Assembly (NCBI GenBank): GCA_003008705.1
Contig: PDUO01000008.1
Coordinates: 620,001-684,000, forward strand
DNA from: Pezicula radicicola
Taxonomy: Eukaryota; Ascomycota; Leotiomycetes; Helotiales; Dermateaceae
Reading direction: 5' to 3'
DNA: 64,000 bases
Below, one piece after another: positions 21,399 to 33,399 of the stretch. The notes under the pieces were generated by a model that was given only the letters and a program-made list of their open reading frames with translations, made no database searches and was not told the DNA's origin. Both the position numbers and the translations under genes were made by a program. Positions within the stretch are counted from its first letter, which is position 1; each line of letters begins with the position of its first letter.

Positions 21399-22880
21399 CC
21401 ATTTACTGAGACCAGAGATCCATCAACTAGTCTAAACGTGCTCTTGAAACCGTTTGAAGAAACTCTAGTTGTAACTCCTGGAATCCCTTGAAAAGAGTCT
21501 GCTGCACGTTAATGTCGACCAGTTTTATCATGTCGGCACTTGTATAAGTATGTGCGTATCCCTTGATGAACTTAATCTGGTTATAGAGACTCATATCTAG
21601 TTATACAAACATTTATTTTGTCACGGAAGAACCTGGGCACTGAATACTGGCCACTCTGGCAGCCAATGTTCATTCTAGAAGTGCCCCGGTGCCATTTGGG
21701 TGATTCTACTGAATCAGCAAAAGTCCGTCAGAGAGCCTAGAAATGGAAATAGACTAGTTCTAGAGGAAGAAGCATGTAAGGAATGTTGCTGCTCTTGCTC
21801 GCTAATCAAAGAGTCTTGGCAATTATGAAACGGCAGAGAATATTTTCCTCGGCGCGTGAGTAGGACCAGAGAAAGTTTTTGGTCAGTGCAGTTTAAGAAC
21901 TCTATAGGCAATCTCTAGATTTCCTGATTTGTTACAAGAAGTTGGAAGATGAGAAGAAGTAGAATAGATGGCTTACCATACTTTCACAGGTTTGAAAAAG
22001 ATGCTGGCCATAAACCATCCGGAAACTCTGGCACACGCCAATCAACTAGGGTCAGTATTGCACATTCAGGGAAAGTATGAGAGTTCGGAAGAGTTTTTTT
22101 TTGGAGAAGAGTTGAAAGAAAGATAAGTGTTACTTAGGCCTGAAAACTCCCGCACTTTACTCTCCATTTTCAGTCAAACGATCTACCTCAGCACAATTAT
22201 AACCTAGCCGAATTATCATTCCCAGAAGTGTTAGCAAGCCTAGATGAGACACTTAGCTCGCAGTATCCAGATGTTTTTTTTTGATGATATTTGTTCTGGC
22301 GAAACAGGGCGACTACGTATCTGCTGAACCACTAAGTCAATGAGTGATATCTGGGAGAATAAATTTGTTTGGGGAAGACCACATCGTTATGTTGCAAACC
22401 ATGCCGTCTTGACAAGCAATATGAAGCTAATGCGGTAGCTTGTAAGCTCTAATAAAAGCTACAGAGAGTCAAATAGCAGTATATTCAAGTAGAAATGTCA
22501 ACTATATGAATCAGGATATCTTCCATGGAGTTTGATATTACTACCTAATTCTATAAAACTATGGCAATGTAATTTACTTGAGTAATAAGGCATTATTGTG
22601 CAAGGAAAGCAGCTTTTGTTAAATTCCTGTTTTGATATCTACCAACTTTCAAGAGTAAAGGGAGAGAAAGATCTAATTGACCAAGATACAAACTTCGGCC
22701 TTGAAGAATGATTTGAAATTGTTGTTTCAAGCCCAAAAAGGGCTAGTCAAATATATACACACTTATTTCTAAACAGCAAATCTTCAAAATGCTTGAATTT
22801 AAAATACCTATTCTCAACAATATGCGAATACTCAATTCGTTGTAAATTGCGATTGGATTTACTTAAAAGTCACTAACGAG
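21399..22880. other. AT-rich gene desert
   Basis: No coding frame of note, many TA steps and short ORFs only. Probably decayed transposon-derived DNA, but no family could be named. Confidence 0.4.
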
Positions 22881-23480
22881 TTATGAGTTCATCCTGTGCA
22901 CTACCAGTAAAATACTAGTTTCAAGAAGAGAAAAACCAAACCTTGGAAATAATGCTTGAGTGTTGTCCCTACCTACAAGAGGTCTTTGTTTTAGGAAAGG
23001 ATAGATCTTATACATTTGAGACATATATTTAGAGAATACTTGCTCAAATATTGCCTCACTATCACGATCTATTCCGAATACATGAACATAATGTAGATCT
23101 TCCGGAAAGAACCCGCTTGCCGCCAGCCTTGCCATGAACAGATGAATAATAATAGTGACATTAAAACGTGAATATGGGTATACCGTTATATGCAATGCAT
23201 TATATTTAGTCCAAACTATCTTCGAAGATAAGAGTAAGTCATCTACGAAAGTATTGTACTACTCCAAAGCACACCGCTTTTGAATATGCGGGACAGATTC
23301 CGTAGCTAGCCACCTGCAGAGCACGAAGGAATCGCCCTTGAAGCCCTTGCAGCGATCTAAGGAATTGATCCAACGCGTGGCTTTGACCTCTATGCTGTCA
23401 ATCTGTATATGTACTACTCCATTTTTGTTGGGTGGAAGATAACTTACCAGCTGGACCTGTGTGGATTGTAATTTGGTCAA
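22881..23480 (-). pseudogene. Decayed ORF, perhaps isoprenoid/terpene-cyclase-like
   Basis: One frame runs from about 23480 to 22881 and is broken only by a TAG just after CALE (about 23255). The segment WINSLDRCKGFKGDSF...TESVPHIQKRCALE-stop-YNTFVDDLL has the spacing of the N-terminal part of fungal terpene cyclases (a PeclPeRle..yaNefaflhDD-like block with an aspartate pair). The sequence after the aspartate pair does not clearly continue that homology. The class assignment is therefore a weak guess; what is firm is a protein-like frame of about 200 codons with one stop, in an AT-rich region. Confidence 0.28.
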
Positions 23481-25632
23481 TTGAGTTTTCTTTGAGGCAA
23501 GGTACAGTAACTGTCATTACTTCTGTCAAGTTTCATCGGCACGGTCGGTATGAAGGTGCTTTATCTAGATCTCGATCGCTCTACTGCTACTTTCGTTGCT
23601 TTTAGTAGAATTAGACAGGAAATAAGAAATAAGGATGACACATCCGAAGTCTTACCGGAGAGTCCACCTCTACTCGTGAGCTCGTATTGGCTATTTCTTT
23701 CTGATGCTTGGAACCTAGAACTAAATAAGAATTGATCAACACACAAAGTCAATACTGTCGAGGCTTCGATACTTGGCATACATAGATTCATATTGTCGTG
23801 CCTCTTTTGTTTTTTAGCCTCATATGCAGCATGCAATTGTGCAGATGCATAATGATAACAGTTGAAATATAGGGCCGTCGATCTCCAGACTACTGTACGA
23901 AGTAATGCACTTGCCGCACAAGTTGCACAGACAAGGGCGGGGGGAAGGCCGGGAAACATTGTTGTACAGAACTTTAAAAGACGACCTTCAAGATATTATC
24001 TATTCTCGGCTTCGGCATGCAGAAATGCAGAAAGTCAGAGCTGCAATCTGCAATTTAAGTAATGTACGAGTACGAAATACCGGCACGAGATAATAATACA
24101 AGGGTGTATGTACATAGGAACTGTACCTGTGTACCAGTAAGACTCGATACAGACGCCGAGACATCCGTCGATTCCGTGGGGCGGGCCGCTGCTGTTAGCT
24201 GCAACTTAACATCTAGTACAACTATTGAAGCTAAATACTAAGCCTTAGGAACACGACTTCCCTTCTCCCCGGGCGCTAGAAGCCTAGCCACTGCTGCAAC
24301 TTACTGTCAACCCCAGTAAATCATCAATAACAAGGGGGTAAAGAGTAGGTCGCATTGACAAGCCCCCCCTGCCCGGACAAGGTCTTTCTCCAAAGAAAAG
24401 TATCATATCAACTAATCCTGCACGAAGCACAATGATGCATCATCGATCAGCATCACGGCATCATAGAATCACGGACATCACAGACATGAGCACGCCCGTG
24501 AATTTCGACTAGGTGGCTTGCGATTTCACATTATCCATACAGAGAGTGCAGCCGCTTAAATACTGTTACACCGTGGCCAGCCACGATTCGCTTCTCGATC
24601 CCATAGCATCCAAAAAAGAACAAGGCTTACACCGCAACTTCAATTCACCACCAATCTCTCAAGAAAGTCACTTGACATAGCCCTCCCCCATCCCGCCCTT
24701 TATTCCTTCAATTTCTAAATCTCCCTTCCCACCCCAAAATCGAAATCGAAAAGCTGAAAAATAAAATAAAAAACCAAAAAAGAATTCTCTATTGAAAGGG
24801 ATTATCTGTTATATGCAACCCCGTTATAAGACATATCCCAATATAACCATCTCAGCTTTCACAGGCTTCGACCCGATGTCACCTCGTCCGGGGTGACACA
24901 AACGATTGGATAGATTTGTTTGGAGAATTGGAAAATAAGGCTTCGCGTCCGTCACGGCACTCACTAACCAGGAGACAACAACTGCAACTGTGGACAACAA
25001 GAACGAGGAAAAAGAAGATCATGAAACCCGTCTGTGCCTTGGTGTGATCAACTTTTTGTGTGGTTGTCGACGTATGACATTTTGGATATTTTGGATTTTG
25101 GATCTTGCGGTCAGCCGTATGGAAGGAATGCAACAATGCCACGAGGATTCCACGTTAACGACACTTAATGCCCCTCTCCCAAATCTCCAACCTCGAACCT
25201 CGGATCGTGTAACACAAACTCACAGACTCCCTTGTTCATCCATTCATGTCCACCAAGTTTCTTCCATCTAAGCTGAAGCTGCAAACTAATATGCGGAAGT
25301 CAGCAGTCATCATCATCCATCTTTCCAATCTGGATCTGGATTTGAATCTGGATTCGGACCTAGTTTTGAAACATAATGTGTTGTACGAAGTATGGTTATT
25401 ACTCATCTCAAAGTCTTTCACCGTAGTCTTTGTGTTGTCTACGACTACTAAAGAAGGGAGAAGAGTCCACCATCACCACCTTGATAAAGTTGACACAACA
25501 AGATTCTCTGATACTCAATACTCCTGGATAATCATTCACCCCCAAAGCACCAACATCACAACCTCAAGAGACCAATTCACTACTACCAAAAATTCATCAG
25601 CTCAACGCCAAACATATGAAACTCTAACCACG
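23481..25632. other. Intergenic; CT-rich leader near 24.6-24.75 kb
   Basis: No gene was recognised. Pyrimidine-rich stretches at about 24680-24740, typical of fungal promoters, and the ATG-free 5' region of the gene at 25633 make up the right part. Longer ORFs here (23561-23959 minus, 24990-25271 plus) show no family features. Confidence 0.35.
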
Positions 25633-26475
25633 ATGCCATTCCTCACCTCTCCAAGAGACCTACCCCTCATCAAGTCGCCAAAAGCAGAACTCTTCTCTTC
25701 GACGAACCTGATAGATCTCCATCGAGGGACTCCAGACTTCGCCAAACTGTTCAGAATCAAAGAAACCACCGAGTCGGACTTTATGGCAAGCTCCAAAGAA
25801 ATCACCAAGACCAATGAACTCACCAAGATCCAACCAAACACCCTCTACTTGACCTTCAACGCTCCAGAAGTTGACGACTACGTTAGTCCATCCCTCAAGA
25901 ATACCTAGCCAAAGCCTTCGCTAACTTATCATCACTAGCACCGCGGCCTCTTCATAACCCCACCATCACCCACTTCTATACCGATAAAGACAGGAACCCT
26001 GTTCCACGCAATCTACGACCCACCAAAACCCGGTATGGGAACCTGGGGCCGAGAACGCCGTCCCATTCGCGATATTTCGCATGCGAAATCCCTCGTCCTT
26101 CTCTACCGCATCTCCTCGCTTAGACCAGGAATCAGCATCTCTGATATTGAAGCAATCCTCAACTCCTTCTCCCTGGAAAGTCGTGGACGAAGAGGAAATC
26201 CAGTATTGGGTGGCTATAGCTGCATCTTGTGGGTTGAAGATGCGTTGGCTGCGCTGTTTGAGGCCGGTGTGATTTTTGTTGAAGGTAGTTCTGTTGGTGA
26301 GTGTTTTGTCCTTTACATCGTCCGAAATTCAAAACCTTTTGAGAAGAGGTTTACTGACCTTAGTGCGTTCATAGTGAATGTTATGCATGATGCAAGAGCA
26401 ATGGCTGGACCGGAGGATGCGAGAAAAATGGTTGGGAAAGACTTTGGAGGGGTCAGGGTTTGGAACTCAAACTGA
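25633..26475 (+). CDS. Small fungal protein of unknown function, 235 aa
   Basis: Exons: 25633-25881, 25939-26296, 26375-26475. Both introns are GT-AG (57 and 78 nt). After a Ser/Lys-rich N-terminus the protein reads LYLTFNAPEVDDYHRGLFIT, then KTGTLFHAIYDPP, SKSLVLLYRISSL and CILWVEDALAALFEAGVIFV. This order is shared by a common family of short ascomycete proteins of unknown function (possibly the one listed as DUF6914; recalled, not checked). Between residues about 170 and 185 the called frame gives SLESRGRRGNPVLGGYS, while the overlapping frame gives a more family-like KVVDEEEIQYW. A compensating pair of indels is therefore possible. The start is the ATG nearest the conserved part; the frame is open further upstream. 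Confidence 0.68.
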
Positions 26476-27275
26476 GACGAACGGTAATCATAGCGATTTG
26501 AGAGATGAACCTAAGAAAGGTTGGCAAGTGACCAATACCGAGAGCGGCAACAAAGAGCAATGGTCAGGTGCGCCCAATGAGAAGGATTTCCTGTGTCGGG
26601 ATATAAGCGAGATGCCTTTCCTAAATTTCAAGGCTATGAGCTATCAAAGGGCAGAGCGTAGCAGAGGAGGACATCGTCTCACCCGCCTTTTTATTAGCAG
26701 TGTAAGACCAAACAGGACTATAGGATATAGGATATGAGGACAAAGGAATAGGAACTATTGAAGCTCTACGGTACAGCAGGTTCCATCGTTTTGGTGCCTC
26801 AACTTCTAGCTCTGTGCAGATGAGCTCATGATTCGCTTATTTCATGAATTTAAGTAAAGTGACTAACTCACCTGACTTGAATAGCTCGCTTGATTTAAGC
26901 AAACTGTATGAGCTTGTATGGCAATTTCAATGAATCCCCAAGGTGGGTTGTAGAAATGGATTATCTTCAAGAAAGCCAGAGGGGGAAAGGATAAAAATAA
27001 ACTTGTGCTCTAATACCGGAGTTGATACCTGGACTGATTGAGACCAATTCCTTCGATCTCAATATTACTAATGTGAAGATGAACGCCTCTATGCCATAGT
27101 TTGACGCATTTGATCTCAAAAGACGTTGCTTAACGTCTTCAAGATGTTTGTATCAGTACTGCTACTGTAACTTTGACAGGAGGCAGTCTACTAGATATTG
27201 AATGCCAAATACCACACGGACAAGTCTCCCGTCTACCATTTATTCCTGTTTTGAGCACTGCTAAGGGAATATTGG
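26476..27275. other. Intergenic
   Basis: Convergent space between two genes. Bases 26830-26910 hold loosely repeated TTGAATAGCTCGCTTGATTT-like words. No gene was seen. Confidence 0.4.
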
Positions 27276-28465
27276 CTACAACTCTCCTTTCACTCCAGCT
27301 TTTGAAGCTTTTGCCCCAACTCCAAACTTCGCCGCACCCTCGAGAAAAAGGCGATCCAGTTCCTGGCCAGCAGTAACATTATCCACCGTAAGCTTAAGCC
27401 ATTTCTGACCAACTTTATCCTCGTCAAAAATCCAAGTATTCGATCCATTAGGGAAGACATGGTTGTATCCAATTTCGTTCCCAAACTCAAACATATCTCC
27501 GAGTCCTTGGCAAGCGTAGAGAATAGTGAGTGGATCCCAAGATTCTCTCGATTTGTTGTATCCGGTATACCAACGATATGCAGCCCGTACAGGATCGTTC
27601 TCGGGGCCTTCAACAGTCAAAGACGCTCCTGATTTGACGTTTCCTCCAAGTTCGGCTCCGGAGTAGGTGATATTTCCTGGCCAGTTATTCACAACATGCG
27701 CAGTGAATGTAGTGTTATCGCCCCAGAAGTTGTATTCCCGTCCCGATGGATATTCTCCGCCCATGATTACCAATTCTGACACTTTTGCAGTTATGAGTTC
27801 TTGTCCGGAAAGAGGGGAATATGAATCAGCCGTGGAGTTGAGAAGGGCAGAGAGCTAAAACAAGAAATTCGAATTAGTGATGTGAACAAGTCGTAGGGGC
27901 ATGGAATCAAGCACCTACATTTTCAAAGAATCCAATGGATGCAATTGTCACACTACCATCCTCCTCCTCCGCTAGTACCTTGCGGTACAACTCCACAGCA
28001 TCCCAAGCCTTATCCGAGTTTCCCCAGCGCAGTGTTCCACTAGACCAGTGGTAAGCCACCTTACTAGCATATTCGCCTAACTCAAATGCCCAAGTATCGA
28101 AGAACGCGTCGTTCTTTACCGGGCCATTGATGCCAATAGGGATATTAGGATATCCGTAATGAGATAGTATGGCAGATGCCGCGAGCGCGGAGTAGGAGGA
28201 TGGGTAATTGACATTGACTGCTAGGAGATTAACATTGGGAAGGGTGCTCGCAAGCAATAAAGCCCCGGCATCACTGCGATTGTTAGTAATTGAAGAGTTG
28301 TCAGGGGAAAGGCAGCGCTTACTCAACATCACTGAAGAGGTCTGTATCAATGATGATGCTTTTCCCAGCTGGTCTTGCGCCATTCAGTGAGAGGGCAGCA
28401 AGTCCCAACTTCAAGATGCGACTCGGCGCGGGAAGGTTATCAACAAAGCTGTACAGCGTGTCCAT
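27276..28465 (-). CDS. Inosine-uridine nucleoside hydrolase-like protein
   Basis: Exons (minus): 28465-28323, 27919-28273 (read 28273 to 27919), 27854-27276; 358 aa. Introns of 49 and 64 nt are GT-AG, the first with a clear CTAAC branch site. Splicing creates SIIIDTDLFSDVDDAGALLL, the calcium/ribose-binding Asp cluster that defines the nucleoside hydrolase fold (family DTDxGxDDAxAL). VNLLAVNVNYPSSYSA, IASIGFFENLSALL and LVIMGGEYPSG follow in the family order. Members cleave the N-glycosidic bond of nucleosides for salvage. This fungal branch is divergent, so the substrate is uncertain. A hydrophobic patch near the N-terminus (ILKLGLAALSL) is not a convincing signal peptide. The gene is intact as far as seen. 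Confidence 0.85.
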
Positions 28466-28849
28466 GGTCGCATCAAAGATTCACGGTGGAAGATAGAAAG
28501 GGATGCATTTCGGCATGATACATTCTATTTTACCCTCAACCCATTGCGGTTGGTGTTTGCAACGCGTCCAAATGGCCAAGAAGTGGGACCTTCGGGGGGT
28601 AATTTCTGTGGCTGAGCCACAATTACGAGTGCTCGTATTCGTATTATAGCCACAGTTCAGATGTGTCGCGAAAAGTATTTGAGTCGCTAAATCATCTGAG
28701 TCGCCAAAACCACAATCTAAGATAGTGAGTTTAACATTAGCAAAGAGTAAAGATTGTTAGTTTTATAAAGGAAGAGACTATTAATGGCAAGGAAGTCACT
28801 GCCAAGCCAAAATAATCTCTGATCCCTAGTCTGAAGCCCAGCTAAAGAA

Positions 28850-28932
28850 GACCCACTAAAACCATCTGAGTTGCCCAAACCATCTGAGTCGCCAAAACCA
28901 TCTAAGTCGCCAAAACCATCTCAGTCGCCCAA
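28850..28932. repeat. 18-bp minisatellite (ACCATCTGAGTCGCCAAA)
   Basis: Four to five tandem units of ACCATCTGAGTCGCCAAA with small variants (CTAAGT, CTCAGT, GTTGCC). An isolated related unit lies at about 28692-28712. Confidence 0.85.
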
Positions 28933-30272
28933 TAATTTTAACTCCACCCTTAAAGCACATCGTTCAAAGACATCATCCACGAAATGCTCAGCAAGACATA
29001 GTCATATTACATCCTCATAAAGAACTAGACAAATATCAAGACAAGCATGTCGACTAAAAGACAATCACTCATACTGAATACCATACCTTTATTGAACGAA
29101 ATGTATCAAAAAAGACGAAAATGGCGGGAAATAATAACAAGAATGTACGAACTGACAAAGTCAACCTTCCATCTAATCCATCAATCTTCTAGATACTTCA
29201 TCTCCCCAGCTGCCAAAAATCTAAATAATCCAATTTCGTCTTTGCTCTTAACTCATTTATACGCACTTACTCATTCTAAGAACACACCTTGGTCTTGACA
29301 AGAAGCTCCTTCGAGTAGCTGAACGATCACCTTATCAATCTCCATATTGAACCTAGGATCTTAAAGCCTTTATTAATATTAACTATTAAGAAACTTTAGA
29401 CTTCACCCCTACTAACAGAATGAAAATTTATAGATAACTCGATAGTAAGTTAAATGAATCCTTTAGATAAGAAAAATAAATAACCTAAACTAAATAAGTT
29501 CCTCACCTCATCTCACCTCAAATTCTAGGAGTGACTTCTTCTCTGATAACCAGTATAAGTACATAATCAAAGACGTACAAACTTCCACCGGTTCCAAGAG
29601 GGCGAAACTAGAAAGATCAAGTTGCCCAGAGAGACACCCACCACTGAGAGAATTTTCTCTGGGCATGATTGCCTACGAGGTGGCTGGAAAGTTGTCCAAG
29701 GTGAGATACACCAGGTACTTAGAGATTTTGTGGTTGATCTGCTGGTGCGGAGGCACTAACTTAGCTGGAAATTGCTTAAGTAGGTTGAGCCTTTGCAGAA
29801 TTTTAACCTTTCTATTGCCAGTTGCAAAATCGTTGTCATTGTTTAGTTTCCAAAGCTAAGAGTTGATATAAGTTCCATCCCTCTCTGTGTTACTTTATGT
29901 GAGAGTCATATCGATCCCGACATACAATTGTATCGGACAATGGGCAGATATTATGAATTGCTATAGCCGCTGCGAATTTGAATGGAATTGAATTTGGGAT
30001 TGTGCATTCGTCTTCTTGTTTGGTACTTGTTTTGCGTGAACAAAGGGTATCACCGCTTCATGCTATCACTCATAATCCTGATTCTAATGTATTCGACCAC
30101 TGATGCGGTTGCTACCCAGAGCGAGAGTGTTTGATATATTCAGACACAACTTACCGTTTATGATGGTAGTATTTGAATTTGAGTATGTTAATGCTAGAAT
30201 TTCAAACCCGACCTCTTAACCTGAGATAACCTGAGAAATGGAACACCGGCGCTAAATGCTAACTGGTCATAA
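28933..30272. other. Intergenic, AT-rich
   Basis: Contains ORFs at 29047-29298 and 29665-29859 without recognisable features. Nothing else was supported. Confidence 0.4.
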
Positions 30273-31896
30273 TCATACAGTTTCGATATATCTTCGTACC
30301 TCCCTGAATCATAAATTAGCAGCTGATTGTTAAAACAACACAAAGAAAGAGCATACCAATCTGTTACGGCTTCATCCCAAAGTCTAATCTCATGTTCTCT
30401 GGTTCCACCATAATGATCCACAAACTCATCCCCGAAGACCTCTCTCGCAACACTTTCAGGTCGCATAAACCGTTCCGTTGCCTCCTTCAAAGTCTTTGCA
30501 AGCCTGACACCTGGGTCTTTCTTATCGCCTACTTCTTGACCTTTGCCTAATGGAGCTTGCTTGAGCTCTAGTTTCTTCTCTACACCTCTCCATCCGAGTG
30601 CTAAAATAGAAGCCAGAACGTAGAATGGATTTGTATCTGCACCCGGTACTCGAACCTCAAAGCGTGTTGCTCCTGGTTTGGATGTTGGTGGGGCAATGAG
30701 GCGAACTGAGGCAGCACGGTGCTCCAAACCCCATGATACTGTAACGGGAGCCCAAAAGTTCTCGACAAGGCGCTTGTAAGAGTTCACATTTGGCGCTAGA
30801 ATAGGCATAATATCTGGAAGACCGTCCAAAAGGCCTGCGAGGAAATGTCTTCCAATGTCTGATAGATTAGCAATATCATCCCAAGGAGCATCTGTGTCTT
30901 TTGTCTCGCGGAAGAAAAGGTTCTTTCCATTCTTATCGACAATAGAAACATGCATGTGGCCGGAGTTACCGGGGAGGCCGTGACGAGGTTTGGCCATAAA
31001 GCATGGCGTTATGCCATATTCAGAAGCGACGGATTTTACAACATATCTGTTTATGATTAATTTTCGGTCGGCAAGAAGAGGCCTGGAGACTCACTTAAAT
31101 AATCCAGCTTTGTCTGCCATCTGAGAGATTTCTCCAAACGACAATGCAGCTTCGAAAACTCCGGGTCCACTCTCCGTATGCCATCCTTCAATACCGCAGT
31201 CGAACTTCTCACAAGCATCAAAAATACCGTAGTAGTATTCCTTGTTGTGAACCGGTCTTGTCAAACTATATCCGAACATTCCTTCCGTTAGAGAGGGTAA
31301 GGCCTCGACCGGGTTATTGCGAAGAAACGTGGCAGTTGATGAGGTATTTCGTTCCTCGATCGGAGCATTCGGATTGCTCTGGGGAGCCTTGAATTGGAAG
31401 AATTCGTACTCAGCTATTTGCAGTTAGCTTATGCCGAATCCGTACAGTTCTCGAAAAACTTGCCTCCAGCCATTGCGCCAAGTCCTTTGCCCTGCAGCTT
31501 TGACAGTGCAGTCTTCAACAGACCTCTCGGGCAGCAGCTTAGAGGTTGCATTGTATCAGGATCAAAGAAGCTAACCAAGAAAAATGGCACATTGTCCTCC
31601 CATGGTATTCTCCTGAAGGTGCTGAGGTCTGGCACAGCAATAATATCGTGGTAACCATTTTCTGCATTACTGATCTTCAATTCCTTGAAATATGTCTGAT
31701 CGTGCATATCCCAGCCAAATATGACAGAGCAGAAGCCAAATCCTTCCTTTGCGATTCCTAAAAACTTCTTCTTCGCCATGAGCTTGCCGCGCAAGATGCC
31801 ATCGACGTCAATTCCAGCAACCTTGACTTTGGTGTCATTCTCGAGGAGCTGCGGGAGCGACTCGAGAGTGATCTCGTCCTTCTGACCTACCGGCAT
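30273..31896 (-). CDS. Glutamine synthetase-like protein (GSI/FluG-type)
   Basis: Exons (minus): 31896-31464, 31413-31095, 31046-30357, 30303-30273; 490 aa. Intron 1 is GC-AG (GCAAGT donor); the other two are GT-AG. The beta-grasp start VKVAGIDVDGILRGK and the GS catalytic blocks are present: GIEGWHTESGPGVFE (metal ligands), GLPGNSGHMHVS (ATP/metal loop), WGLEHRAASVRLIAPP and RFEVRVPGADTNPFYVLAS. The C-terminus is VTDWEVRRYIETV. Length and motifs fit the bacterial-type GSI-like proteins of fungi (FluG C-terminal half, gamma-glutamyl-amine ligases), not the eukaryotic GSII used for nitrogen assimilation. Such enzymes ligate glutamate to ammonia or amines, and the true substrate here is open. 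It is divergent with the SDR gene at 33400. Confidence 0.95.
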
Positions 31897-33399
31897 GATT
31901 GGTGATTGAGGTGAGGGTGTAGTTGAAATTGCTGCAATTCAATTAATTGGGTGATGCAAAGGTGAAGCAGAGAACGAGGCGCAAAAGATTCGTGGCTTTG
32001 GCTCCGAAGATGTTCGCGATAGCGATTGCGGGGTTGATGGCCGTCGGTAAGGTATGCAAATGAGCTACTGCAAATCGGAATGCAAATACAAAGATATGGC
32101 AAAGGTGCGAATTGGATGTCGCGACGATGCTGCTGCACTAGAGAGTGTAAGAGGCAGCAGGACTGTCGTGTGAGCAGAAGTTGACCACAGAAGAGAGAGA
32201 GCGTTGTGAAGGATTGCGATAAGAGCTCAAACCCTAGTTACGCGAGACGCAGCTCGATTGAAGCTGTGCTGTGTTGGTAAAAGCAGCAAGGAGAGTGAAA
32301 GTGGTTTAATTCGTGCTACAGTAGTACAGTAGGTCGTCAATAACCGTTGAGAGCCGCCTTGAAGCATAATCAAGAAGTTAAAAGTATCTTGAGTCCTTAT
32401 CACAGCAATCTTATTCCCTGAACTCTAGCGGGAGATGGTAGCGATGCCTGTTTTCGTCTAGAAAGGGCGTCTCTACCGCGTGCCGCTTTCTACCTGACAC
32501 CATTGGCAGTCAAACTAATGACCAATCGGTGACAGATAGCTGGATCTCAGGGTCCTTTCTGGAATATCTGTTACAACGTCATCGCGAATCTTTGAGATGG
32601 ATGCACACGATAATTCATCCAACGAGTCTTCCATCGGCATTTCTTTCGTCGCTTTATCTGCTTATTATGTATGATCTCTCTCAAAGAGCTGACAGTGCAG
32701 CATCAGCGGCAATAGACTCAAAACCGCGGCGCATAGCCAAACCCTCGACCACACGCTGTGGGGTAAGTACTATATATGCGGTACAGTAATAAGATACACT
32801 TAGTTGCGATAAACTGCCCGATGACACCCTTTATCGACACGTATTTCTCACCGACTGTTGCCACCATCCTCCTGAATCGCTCGGGTTCATCTCAACTCTC
32901 CGGATTCGCTCTCGATTGATGCCAAAACTACGACTCGTGATTTGTCTTGTGTAGCTGCGACTGCGACGATATCGTAGACCCACCCATCGCTCTCGGACTG
33001 CCGCGCCTACCTGGGCAATTTTTTAGCATTTCCGTACCACTCCATTGACACATCGACTCCACGATTCAGGCGCTTTAGGGGCTTGCCCTACACACATTCA
33101 CGCCATTTCGCAGCTCGAGAACCTTCAAAAACAACTCAACCGTCCTCCATCTTCTTCACGGAACACAAATCTGAAGAGTGGATCTTATCGCGTTGCACAA
33201 CCCAGGTACGTGATCTTATGGCGCTGTAGCTGAAAAGTGATATTCCCTTAAGCGAAGGGGGGTAGAGGGGCAATCAATTGCGATATTCGCGAGATATGAC
33301 GGAGTCATTTTGGAAATTATGATATATTCACAGATCGCGAAGCTGATTCACAATAGAACTCGACACAGATCTTTTCAAGAATAATCACCCTCATCCACC
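31897..33399. promoter_or_regulatory. Shared divergent upstream region of GS-like and SDR genes
   Basis: About 1.5 kb between two divergent starts. No ORF with family features lies within. It should hold both promoters, but no specific binding site could be fixed by eye. Confidence 0.4.

Noticed and set aside
28850..28932. CRISPR-like look of regularly spaced repeats
   Set aside because: The units are contiguous tandem copies without spacers, in a eukaryotic genome.
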